Assembly: GCA_910584235.1 (NCBI GenBank)
Contig: CAJTZD010000002.1
Span: 6,708-70,707, forward strand
Source of the DNA: an uncultured Acetatifactor sp.
Lineage (GTDB): Bacteria; Bacillota; Clostridia; Lachnospirales; Lachnospiraceae
Length of the DNA stretch: 64,000 nucleotides
Direction of reading: 5' to 3'
Under the pieces are notes generated by a model, which saw only the letters and a list, made by a program, of their open reading frames with translations, did no database searches and was not told where the DNA came from. Shown here in pieces: positions 34,337-41,811 of the stretch (positions are counted from its first letter, which is position 1; every line of letters begins with the position of its first letter). The translations under genes and the position numbers were made by a program.

Positions 34337-34486
34337 TAAGAATTTATCGAAATTTATCATGTGTTTTTACGTTTTTTTCATGATTTTTTTCATGCACCCG
34401 CCTGGTCAGGTATAATGTAATATCCCGCTCTGTGTCCACAGCCTGTCCACTGATGCCAAATAGAGACAATGGGATTCAAAGTGGAG

Positions 34487-34525
34487 TGCTGTCAAGGCAG
34501 CTTGGCGTGTTTTTTTGTGACAGCA
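34487..34525 (+). other. Long-range inverted repeat upstream of the amidase
   Basis: TGCTGTCA (34487-34494) and TGACAGCA (34518-34525) flank a 23-nt centre containing a run of seven T. A TATAAT at 34411-34416 suggests a vegetative promoter before it, so this may be an attenuator or terminator in a leader. Otherwise 34300-34560 shows no gene. Confidence 0.4.
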
Positions 34526-34559
34526 TACCAAAGCATGTAAAAGGACGATGAGGACAGGA

Positions 34560-34587
34560 ACAAAAGACAGGCCGCCTGCATAGGATA
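34560..34587 (+). promoter_or_regulatory. Putative sigma-K promoter of the split amidase gene
   Basis: ACA (34560-34562), 16 bp, then CATAGGATA (34579-34587), a full match to the CATA-NNN-TA form of sigma-K -10 elements with AC at the right distance. The ribosome site GGAGG (34601-34605) and ATG (34613) follow at normal spacing. Confidence 0.6.
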
Positions 34588-34612
34588 TAAAAAGGTATGC
34601 GGAGGCTTGACT

Positions 34613-34945
34613 ATGGCTTTGGTGGTACTGGATGCGGGACATGGCGGAAGCAACCCTGGCGCGGTGTATCAGGGCAGGCAGGAAAAGGATGACGCGCTGG
34701 CCCTGACGCTGGCAATCGGACAGATTCTGGAGGAGAACGGCATAGAGGTCTATTATACCAGGACAACGGACATATATGAATCCCCGGAACATAAGGCACA
34801 GGAGGGAAATGCGGTGCAGGGAGATTATTTTGTGTCCATCCATCGCAATTCCAGTCCTTATCCCAATCAGTATACAGGGTCTTATGTTATTATAGTGTCG
34901 AGTTGGTGGAAAGCCAGAAAAATCACAATGTCATTAATAACTTAA
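34613..34945 (+). pseudogene. N-acetylmuramoyl-L-alanine amidase, 5' half of split gene
   Basis: Genuine amidase codons run from ATG 34613 to GGG 34877-34879 (89 codons). After that the frame enters the mobile element and stops at 34945. Amidase_3 hallmarks: VVLDAGHGGSNPGA with the first zinc His, RQEKDDALAL with the zinc Glu, YYTRTTD, and FVSIHRNSSPYPNQYTG with the second His. There is no signal peptide, as in Bacillus CwlC, a mother-cell autolysin. The family continues after YTG with (V/I)ETLVY, which is exactly what resumes at 43515. Inactive while the element is in place, because the catalytic Glu and core strands are in the second half. Confidence 0.88.
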
Positions 34946-34986
34946 GGAATCTTTTACATTTAAAGTTGTAGAAGGTTCCTTTTTTC
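34944..34986 (+). terminator. Terminator at the left end of the element
   Basis: AAGGAATCTT (34944 onward) folds back on AAGGTTCCTT with an inner TAC/GTA pairing, and a run of T follows (34980-34986). It would stop transcripts entering from the truncated amidase half. Confidence 0.65.
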
Positions 34987-35052
34987 TGTATTTTGCTGTA
35001 AAATTGAAATAGGAAACTGATATTTTTTGTATTCCGTAAGGCAGGTGATTTT

Positions 35053-35352
35053 ATGAATAATTCTCAAAAACGAGCCTGTTGTGATATCAGTTTGATCCAT
35101 CAGGTTGAATTTCAGAATTTTTGTAGAAATGGGAATCCATCATCTTTTATAAGAAACCGAAAAATGCCTTTAACAGATCTTCTGTTTACCATGCTGAACC
35201 GAAAGGGGATTACATTGAGTCTGGAACTGAGAAATTATATGAAGACTGCACATCCGGGAATGGAAATATCAAAGACTGGTTACTTGAAACAGCGCATGAA
35301 GCTTAACCCGCTAGCAACATTCCGGAACGGATGCCCCGCTGCATATTCATGA
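35053..35352 (+). pseudogene. IS4-type transposase N-terminal fragment
   Basis: 99 codons with a ribosome site (AGGCAGGTG). The segment FIRNRKMPLTDLLFTMLNRKG, then SLELRNYM and YLKQRMKLNP, resembles the N-terminal region of IS4-family transposases, but the DDE catalytic domain is missing and the last residues are unrelated. No terminal inverted repeats were found. Residue of an old insertion sequence. The following stretch to 35519 has open frames without recognisable content. Confidence 0.55.
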
Positions 35353-35519
35353 GCTGGAGAAAGTCTTTTCCCATATTTCCTGCTATGCCGCGCCGTACGG
35401 CCTGGCGGGCGGCTGCGCAGGGAATATACCAGGCAGAAGCATCCGGCATCTGGGCTTACAAAGGGCCTGCAGTGAAAGCAAAAAATGGAATGCTTTTTTT
35501 AAGGAGGAAATGGCAGTAT

Positions 35520-35776
35520 GAAGTTGATAAGAAATAAAAAAGTGGGCGCAAGTATGACTGATTCTAAGGCAAAACTATCGTTGATTGGCATATTGCAGAT
35601 TGAAGAGGATGCAATTGCCGAATTATTTGGAGAGCTTCGCCTGGACAATATAACGATGAAGAAACAATATAGATGTGCTGATTTTATGCAGAGGCAGCTT
35701 TGAGGGAAAAGATTTGTTTGTGCTACAAAAAGAAGATAAAGAGATAGTCAAAAGCGAAATTGTTTTTGAAATATGA
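35520..35776 (+). pseudogene. Frameshifted remnant, possibly a hotdog-fold thioesterase
   Basis: AAGGAGG and ATG at 35520 open a frame (MKLIRNKKVGASMTDSKAKL, LSLIGILQIEEDAIAELFGEL) that breaks near 35660. A second frame continues to a TGA at 35776 with CRGSFEGKDLFVLQKEDKEI. Both pieces look like parts of one protein with its middle deleted. The N-terminal style recalls acyl-ACP/acyl-CoA thioesterases, but this is a tentative reading. Confidence 0.4.
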
Positions 35777-35842
35777 AAAATCGGCTGCAAAAGAACCTCT
35801 AAAACGCCAGAACAGCAGCCATAGGCAGAAGAGTAAATTCTG

Positions 35843-36028
35843 GTGCAGGATGTTAACGGTAAGACGGTGCTCCCGTTTATGACGAATGGGGGATGGCCGG
35901 GCCATGTGATGAGGGATATCAAGAGGGAGTGCGCAGGCGCTGATTTCCTGGCTCCCGTCGCCTACTCCCTGCAATATCAGATAAATAACTCCCTTTTCGG
36001 AAAAGTGTTCCTACTTCCTTATATTTGA
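35843..36028 (+). pseudogene. Flavodoxin-like C-terminal fragment
   Basis: VQDVNGKTVLPFMTNGGWPGH, then VMRDIKRECAGADFLAPV, matches the C-terminal strand-loop-helix of short flavodoxins. The FMN phosphate loop and the first two-thirds of the protein are absent and there is no start signal. Confidence 0.5.
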
Positions 36029-36067
36029 AGTATAATGCATTCCCCTAACAAGTCTTTAAACGGGAAT

Positions 36068-36394
36068 TCATACCACAGAAATCAAGTCATCATCAAAGTA
36101 TCGTTTGCTTTTTGTTTTCTCATTGATGCTGATGGTGTAAAAACAGCAATTATGCTTGAAGTGCCAGTGAATCCCTACAACCACACCTATCATATCGGGA
36201 TGGTTACAAGGCGAGACTTGTTCCCCATAAATAAACCGGGGAGGTGCCGGCAATTCCCTGATGCTATTCATGTCCAGCTCATAATTAGGTTTAGGCAGCA
36301 TAACTAAAGCTTTACCATTGTCTATCTTGTATTGAACTACTGCTTGGAATAGTCCATCCTCAAAAGCTTTAATGTCGAGATATATACCCCACAT
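36068..36394 (-). CDS. Unrecognised small protein (108 aa)
   Basis: Intact frame with AAAGGGAG ten bases before the ATG, so probably translated. Contains GEQVSPCNHPDMIGVVVGIHW and a C-terminal basic/acidic patch (NEKTKSKRYFDDDL). No catalytic motif, membrane segment or known domain is recognised. Its start lies 15 bp after a broken MarR-type frame that shares the promoter, so it may be the second gene of that former operon. It is one of the few intact non-recombinase genes in the element. Confidence 0.6.
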   Translation of the reverse strand: MWGIYLDIKAFEDGLFQAVVQYKIDNGKALVMLPKPNYELDMNSIRELPAPPRFIYGEQVSPCNHPDMIGVVVGIHWHFKHNCCFYTISINEKTKSKRYFDDDLISVV

Positions 36395-36409
36395 AAAAGA
36401 AATCTCCCT

Positions 36410-36565
36410 TTACATCAAATCCCGATTTACATACTCAATTGTAAAATACAGGCAGTTGACGGACAGCCCGTGCGTTTTTGCCCATTCTTCATACACATTG
36501 TTATACTGCAGCCATGCATCATAATATTGGCTTAGCTATTCCATAAAAATAGTGTTGCCTATCAT
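36410..36565 (-). pseudogene. MarR-family regulator N-terminal remnant
   Basis: AAGGAGG and an ATG at 36565 are intact, but codon 10 is TAG and the frame ends at 36410. The readable part (SQYYDAWLQYNNVYEEWAKTHG, then LSVNCLYFTIEY) is the N-terminal dimer and helix-turn-helix start of MarR proteins. The recognition helix and wing are missing. Confidence 0.6.
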
Positions 36566-36590
36566 AGCCTGCCTCCTTAAACACAAACAA

Positions 36591-36644
36591 ATTAGTACGG
36601 TTATGCACTAATAACAGTTTAGTCATGACTGTACAAATTGTCAA
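36591..36644 (-). promoter_or_regulatory. Promoter with MarR-type operators
   Basis: On the minus strand TTGACA (36644-36639), 17 bp, TAAACT (36621-36616), followed by the palindrome ATTAGT-N10-ACTAAT (36612-36591). A second palindrome AGTCATGACT lies in the spacer. This is the layout of an autoregulated MarR gene, here preserved although the regulator is broken. Confidence 0.55.
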
Positions 36645-36665
36645 GATTGGAATTTTTAAAAACAG

Positions 36666-36760
36666 GCGGCGCATGCACAGATTGCCCTCGCCTGGGAGAT
36701 TACGAAGTAACCGTCTCTAATCCCGATTCCGGGTGTTGGAGAAAAAAGAGCGGGTAAAGC
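36666..36760 (+). pseudogene. Aldo/keto reductase fragment
   Basis: In frame from 36675: AQIALAWEITK, a TAA stop, then PSLIPIPGVGEKRAGK. This is the conserved segment of aldo/keto reductases that binds the NADPH adenine end (AQ-ALAW ... IPIPG). It is interrupted by a stop and has no flanking coding sequence. The following stretch 36760-37130 contains short frames of unknown origin and no intact gene. Confidence 0.5.
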
Positions 36761-37140
36761 ATGGGAAGCATGGTTTCTCTGGGCGGACGAGGAAATGCAG
36801 AAGAAGACCGCATTAGACCGGAACGAGAGGTTTGCCGCCTACTAAGAACAGCAGATGCTGTCCGAGGGGCAGAAGATGCGGAAATACAGGATATTTTGAG
36901 GAGGCAGCCTGGCATGCCATGGCGGATTTCGTGACGCTCTTCGGCAAGGATTGCGTGGGGGTTAAAATACAGCGGGCAAATGTTATTTTTTTGTGAATTC
37001 TCTTGAAAAATGGAGAAAAATAAGATAGAACAAGTCTGTTTTCGGACTGAAAGGGGAAAATCTGTGTATACTGCAAAAGAAGTTATTGCTGCTTTCAATG
37101 CAACCATCAATGGTTTTGAGGAAATTCACCAGGCCGTTGC

Positions 37141-37347
37141 CAAATCGTTAATTACAATGGTAAACGCCATAAGTATGTCACACTGACGGAAAAAGGCGAA
37201 GAGTTTTCCGGAAAAACGGTGGACCTGGTTCTTGCGGAGGAAATTGCGGCCTTTGAGGATATAGATGCCTCGGAAAGGGAACTTGCAATGAAATTACTTG
37301 CGAAATACTCAGACAGCCTGTCCCGGAGAATGGGTAAGTTCAGATAG
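37141..37347 (+). pseudogene. MarR-family C-terminal fragment
   Basis: The frame NYNGKRHKYVTLTEKGEEFS, then EEIAAFEDIDASERELAMKLLAKYSDSL, is the wing and C-terminal helix of a MarR regulator, ending in TAG at 37347. It is on the strand opposite to the N-terminal MarR remnant at 36410-36565, so it comes from another copy or an inversion. Confidence 0.55.
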
Positions 37348-37649
37348 GAGACGCTGTGGGAGAGGCGGCACAGCCAATTATCTCTGAAAACTACAGCGTG
37401 CATAAGTGGGAGCGCATCAAGGAAACGCGGAAATATTCCCTGTGGACAATTGCAGCCTTCGGTGTTTTATGGACAGCTGCAGTGCTTTTGTTCCCGAATG
37501 CTTTTGTGAAAATATTCATGTCCCCCACAGACAGCGTATTGCAGATTGCTCCCGGTATTATGCGGCTCTATGGTCTTGCGTATCTGCTTTTGCCGCTGAA
37601 CATTTTCGCAACCTATTATTTCCGGTTCATCAATTTGGACATACTATAA
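37348..37649 (+). pseudogene. MATE efflux transporter fragment
   Basis: GEAAQPIISENYSVHKWERIKE, a hydrophobic helix (WTIAAFGVLWTAAVLLFPNAF), MSPTDSVLQIAPGIMRLYG and LPLNIFATYYFRFIN match an internal part of MATE family Na+/H+-drug antiporters, about 95 of 450 residues. It directly follows the MarR fragment, a frequent gene pair. Confidence 0.6.
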
Positions 37650-37849
37650 AATCAAGAGATTTTCAGTCGCAGATTCAGGAAAAATGCTTGTATTTTATGA
37701 CAGCGAGTGGGATTTTTTGCTTTTTCAAAGCCATACATCGCCGTGTCCGATTTTGGAAAAGCAAAAATAAGTCAAAAGCCGGTTGTCATAGGACGGGCCG
37801 ATAAAATAATAAAATAAACCGGACAGGTAATTTGTTATACAGAAAGGGG

Positions 37850-38128
37850 ATGCGGGATTTGAATTTGACCAAGGAAGCGCTCGACAGGATGGCGGCAGTG
37901 GACGTACGGACAGTGGACATTTCCACATTGACAGACTTAAGGGATATAGAAATAGACACTTCGATGCCCGTGGAAAAGAAGCTGGAAGCCTTTGCCGGAC
38001 AGACGGCAAATGTCTATTGTAACCGTATCGGAGACTATGTGGTAAAGGTCAGGTTCCAGGAAAATGGGGCCAGTATTGATGATAAGATGGCGGAATATCT
38101 GCGCAGGCTATCGGAAATCTACATATAG
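37850..38128 (+). CDS. Small DUF6870-like protein upstream of recombinases
   Basis: About 92 residues. ATG 37850 abuts AGAAAGGGG. A TTG at 37859 has the better spacing and may be the real start. Sequence: ALDRMAAVDVRTVDISTLTDL, DIEIDTSMPVEKKLEAFAGQ, YCNRIGDYVVKVRFQENGAS. It resembles small proteins found beside serine recombinases in Lachnospiraceae elements (DUF6870-like, from memory). An accessory or directionality role is possible but unproven. It is intact, unlike its upstream neighbours. Confidence 0.6.
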   Translation: MRDLNLTKEALDRMAAVDVRTVDISTLTDLRDIEIDTSMPVEKKLEAFAGQTANVYCNRIGDYVVKVRFQENGASIDDKMAEYLRRLSEIYI

Positions 38129-38249
38129 TGAGCAGAAATGAGCATTGGTTAGACGCCCATTTCCGTGTTCAGACTAATCAATTCAAAAGGATAAAAAATA
38201 TGCTTGAAAAAAACAGGCGTCTATGCTGACTTAATATTGGGACGAAGCA

Positions 38250-38354
38250 GTGGAACTCCTGATTTTTGGTGAATGCACTGACGGTTTCTTGGAAGCTTAT
38301 TTCGAAGTACAGGAAGCGGAAGCCAGTAACCAAAAGCAGGGAGTGATACAATGA
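38250..38354 (+). CDS. Possible 34-aa leader peptide overlapping recombinase 1
   Basis: GTG 38250 to TGA 38352-38354 (VELLIFGECTDGFLEAYFEV...). It overlaps the recombinase ATG as ATGA, a sign of translational coupling. No clear ribosome site, so it may instead be the end of a lost gene. A 7-bp inverted repeat (AGACGCC near 38150 / GGCGTCT near 38216) lies upstream. Confidence 0.3.
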   Translation: MELLIFGECTDGFLEAYFEVQEAEASNQKQGVIQ

Positions 38355-40090
38355 AAGAAAATTCATATTTCTATACAGCCATGTATCTGCGGTTATCCAG
38401 AGACGACAGGATCGTCTTTGATGACGACAATCTCGGAGAAGCGGCAGGTAAAAGTGGTGAGTCTAAAACCGAGAGCAACAGCATAAGCAGTCAAAGGGAG
38501 ATGATCCGCTCTTTCATAAAGGAACAGGCGGATATGGAACTTTACGACAGCTATGTGGACGATGGCTTTTCCGGCAGCAATTACGACAGGCCAGAATTTA
38601 AGAGGATGATGTGTGACATAGAGGCGGGGAAAGTAAACTGCGTTGTTGTGAAAGACTTGTCCCGTTTTGGGCGCGATTACATAGAGACCGGGAGATATCT
38701 GGAAAAGGTATTCCCGGTTCTTGGGGTGAGGTTTATTGCCCTTACTGACCATTATGACAGCTTTTCGGCAGATTGGGGAGAACGCACCATTGTACTGCCG
38801 GTAAAAAATTTCATAAACGATTCTTATTGCCGTGATATATCAACAAAGGTAAAAAGCCAGCTTGCAGTGAAGCGCAGGAAAGGTGAATGCCTTGCGGCTT
38901 TTGCGGTATACGGCTATCGGAAAGCGGAGAAAGATAAGAACAGACTGGTAGTGGACGATTACGCGGCAGGTATTGTCCGCAGAATATATGCATGGAAGAT
39001 TGAAGGGATGGCAATCTCTGCCATTGCGGGGAAACTGAATGATCTCCATATCCTGTCTCCCAGGGAATACAAGAAATCCCTTGGGTTGAACTACCGGGGA
39101 GGCTTTTCCGGGGGAAGCAGTTCCAAGTGGAGCAGCCCGTCCGTCCAGCGGATACTGACCAACGAGGTATATATAGGCCACCTGGTACAGGGGAAGACGG
39201 AGCGGGTCAGCTATAAAGTAAAGAAATGCGTGGAAAAGCCGGAAGAGGAATGGATACGGGTGGAAAATACCCATGAGCCTATTATCTCTGCAGATGACTT
39301 TGCGATTGTGCAGAACCTGTTGAAAGCGGATGGTCGTGTCAGTCCGGAAAAGAAAGAGATGAATCCGTTCATGGGTCTTTTGTTCTGCGGGGATTGCAAA
39401 GAGCAGATGGTGAGGCGGGTCAACCGTTACAAAGGGAAAGAAAGAGTGTATTATATCTGTTCTACCAAGAATCGGGGGGAGGGGTGCAGCCGCCACAGCA
39501 TAGAGGAAAATGTGCTGAAAGGGCTGACCGGGACCGCTGTCCGGCAGTATGCCAATGATTTTCTGGAACAGGAGAGACTGTTCGAGCAGGCACAGGACCG
39601 GGAGGCCAATCTGCAGGCGGTCATCAGTTACAATAAGGAAATCGCACGTCTGAAGCAGGAGCAGGATAAATATTATAGCCTGTGTGCCCGCCTATACGAG
39701 GATTTGAGGGAAGGGGTCATCACAAAAGAAGAATTTGAAAGGCTTCATAACGGGTTTCAGAAGAAAGCAGAGAGTCTGACAGCCGCAGAGGAAAAACAGG
39801 AGCAGCTTGTCCGGGAGATGTTCAGGACCGGTGTGCTCAGTGCAGGGCGGCTTGCAGCATTTAAGGAATCCCTGAAGCTGACGGAGATAGACCGTCATAC
39901 CCTGGCAAGCCTTGTGAAAAGGATTTGGGTATATGAGGGAAAGCGGGTGGAAATCGAGTTCTATTTTACTGATCGGTACCAGGCGATGAAAGAATACAAT
40001 AATGGCATCGCTACAGGTGTTACGGCAGCGTCCCGGCAGACAGGAAGCCAGAAAAAGACTGCCCTTGCAGAAACAGGAATGGGGGTGTGA
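38351..40090 (+). CDS. Large serine recombinase 1
   Basis: 579 residues. Resolvase catalytic domain with nucleophile Ser16 (MYLRLSRDD), SSQREMIRSFI, DGFSGSNYDRPEF and DLSRFGRDYIETGRYLE; then a recombinase domain (GYRKAEKDKN to WSSPSVQRILTNEVYIGHLVQGK), a zinc ribbon starting FCGDC and ending in YYICST, and a C-terminal coiled coil. These enzymes catalyse integration or excision between short att sites through a Ser-DNA link. First of three in a row; it ends within an overlapping frame of recombinase 2. Confidence 0.93.
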   Translation: MKENSYFYTAMYLRLSRDDRIVFDDDNLGEAAGKSGESKTESNSISSQREMIRSFIKEQADMELYDSYVDDGFSGSNYDRPEFKRMMCDIEAGKVNCVVVKDLSRFGRDYIETGRYLEKVFPVLGVRFIALTDHYDSFSADWGERTIVLPVKNFINDSYCRDISTKVKSQLAVKRRKGECLAAFAVYGYRKAEKDKNRLVVDDYAAGIVRRIYAWKIEGMAISAIAGKLNDLHILSPREYKKSLGLNYRGGFSGGSSSKWSSPSVQRILTNEVYIGHLVQGKTERVSYKVKKCVEKPEEEWIRVENTHEPIISADDFAIVQNLLKADGRVSPEKKEMNPFMGLLFCGDCKEQMVRRVNRYKGKERVYYICSTKNRGEGCSRHSIEENVLKGLTGTAVRQYANDFLEQERLFEQAQDREANLQAVISYNKEIARLKQEQDKYYSLCARLYEDLREGVITKEEFERLHNGFQKKAESLTAAEEKQEQLVREMFRTGVLSAGRLAAFKESLKLTEIDRHTLASLVKRIWVYEGKRVEIEFYFTDRYQAMKEYNNGIATGVTAASRQTGSQKKTALAETGMGV

Positions 40091-40091
40091 T

Positions 40092-41810
40092 ATGGGCAGG
40101 ATATCAAAGCGTGTCCATGTTCCCGGTGGCGCAGGGCAGGGGAAGATGCAGGGAGCGAAATATTATAAGGCAGGGCTCTATGCAAGACTGTCCTCAGATC
40201 AGGAGCTGAAAAAGAATGAATCCCAGGCTGGTCCGCAGAGCAGCCTTGAGACGCAGATTCATATTGCGGAGAAATACATAGAGGACTGGAATCGGCATCA
40301 CAGGGACAGGATTGAGATTGTCGGCCGCTATGTGGATCTCGGGAAAACAGGGACGAATTTTGAACGAGACGCATTCAAAAGGCTCATGCAGGATATACGC
40401 CTGGGCGACATTAACTGTGTGGTTGTGAAAGATTTATCCCGGTTTGGCAGAAATTATCTGGAAGCCGGAAATTATATTGAGAAAATATTCCCGTTTTTGG
40501 GGGTCCGCTTCATAGCGGTTACGGATGGGTATGATACAGGGGAAGAGGGCAATGGCACAAAGCAGATGGTATCGGAAATCAAGAACCTGGTAAACGATAT
40601 GTATGCCAAAGATTCTTCTGTCAAGAGCAAGCTGTCCCTGGAACAGCGTAGGGCGGCTGGCTCCTATGTGGGGGGTCCGCCGCCTTATGGGTATGAGGCA
40701 TATAGGGAGGGACGGGTCAGGAAACTGAAACCGGACAGGAATACTGTAGAGATTGTCCAGGATATTTACAGGAAATTTGTGGAGACGGAAAGCTACCAGG
40801 CTGTGGCAAATAGCTTGAATCAGCGAAGAATCAACCCGCCTGCCATTTATAAGAAAACCAAAGAGGTCTGTTGCCCGGCCGAAATGGTATATAAAGGCTG
40901 GGATAAGAGCGCAGTGGAAAGTATCCTGAAAAGCGAGACTTATCTCGGCAGGCTGGTACAGGGCAGAACTTCCCTTACAGCGCGGAAAGCGGAGAACCGC
41001 ATCCAAAAACCGGAAGAAGAATGGGTCAGGAAAGAAAATACCCATGAAGCCCTGGTTAGTCCGGAACTTTATGAGCAGGCACAGGAGATACGCCACAGGA
41101 TACAGGAGCGGACACGCAGCCATAGTCACCGTACAGAAAGGTGCCCCATAGGGGAGAATATATTCCAAAGTATCCTGTATTGCGGCGTATGCGGCAGGAA
41201 AATGACCCGGCATAGCGAAGTAAGAATCTATGCGGATGGGAGACGGGAGAGGAAAGACGGCTATTTCTGTCTGGACAGCACAGGAACCAAGCGGGAAACA
41301 TGCCCGGATGCCAACCATATATACAAAACGGAATTGTCGGATATCCTCCTTGTACTGCTCCGGACGGAATTCGCCACACAGCTGAAAAAGCCTAAAAGCT
41401 TTACCGGACAAATGGAAGATATGCTTCGGCAGAAAAGGAAAGAGCTTGAGCAAAGGCTAAAGAAGACAGAAGGGCAGATTTCAGCGCTGTCGGAAGAGGA
41501 GGGAGGAGAATATATGGCATACAGCACAGGAAAGCTGTCCCGGGAAGAGTATGCCTGTTACCGGTTCCGGAAAGAGGAACGTCTGCAGGAACTGGAAAAG
41601 CTGAGAGACCAGTGCCGGAAAGAGGCAGAAAAGCTGGAGGGAGAAGGCAAAGCATACCTGAAGGCTGTCCGTTCCTTAATAAAATGTAAAAGCCAGAAAG
41701 AATTGACCAGGGAGCTGGTGGAAGAATTGGTTGAGAGGATTTATGTCTACCCGGGGAGACGGGTAGAGGTTGTGTTTCATTATAGTGACATCATGAGAGG
41801 GGAGGCGTGA
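40092..41810 (+). CDS. Large serine recombinase 2
   Basis: 572 residues from ATG 40092, one base after recombinase 1 stops, with GGGGGTG as ribosome site. An earlier in-frame start at 40002 lies inside the preceding gene. Nucleophile Ser34 (LYARLSSDQ), DLGKTGTNFERDAFKRL, DLSRFGRNYLEAGNYIE, recombinase domain with PPYGYEAYREGRVRKLKP and VESILKSETYLGRLVQGR, zinc ribbon with YCGVCGRKM, and a Lys/Glu coiled coil. Full length, all key residues present. Confidence 0.93.
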   Translation: MGRISKRVHVPGGAGQGKMQGAKYYKAGLYARLSSDQELKKNESQAGPQSSLETQIHIAEKYIEDWNRHHRDRIEIVGRYVDLGKTGTNFERDAFKRLMQDIRLGDINCVVVKDLSRFGRNYLEAGNYIEKIFPFLGVRFIAVTDGYDTGEEGNGTKQMVSEIKNLVNDMYAKDSSVKSKLSLEQRRAAGSYVGGPPPYGYEAYREGRVRKLKPDRNTVEIVQDIYRKFVETESYQAVANSLNQRRINPPAIYKKTKEVCCPAEMVYKGWDKSAVESILKSETYLGRLVQGRTSLTARKAENRIQKPEEEWVRKENTHEALVSPELYEQAQEIRHRIQERTRSHSHRTERCPIGENIFQSILYCGVCGRKMTRHSEVRIYADGRRERKDGYFCLDSTGTKRETCPDANHIYKTELSDILLVLLRTEFATQLKKPKSFTGQMEDMLRQKRKELEQRLKKTEGQISALSEEEGGEYMAYSTGKLSREEYACYRFRKEERLQELEKLRDQCRKEAEKLEGEGKAYLKAVRSLIKCKSQKELTRELVEELVERIYVYPGRRVEVVFHYSDIMRGEA

Positions 41811-41811
41811 T

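Noticed and set aside
37711..37738. Sigma-E promoter before the element's recombinase operon (GATTTTT-N14-CATACAT)
   Set aside because: The -10 is good but the -35 is poor and it lies over 600 bp before recombinase 1, inside decayed sequence. Worth only a mention.
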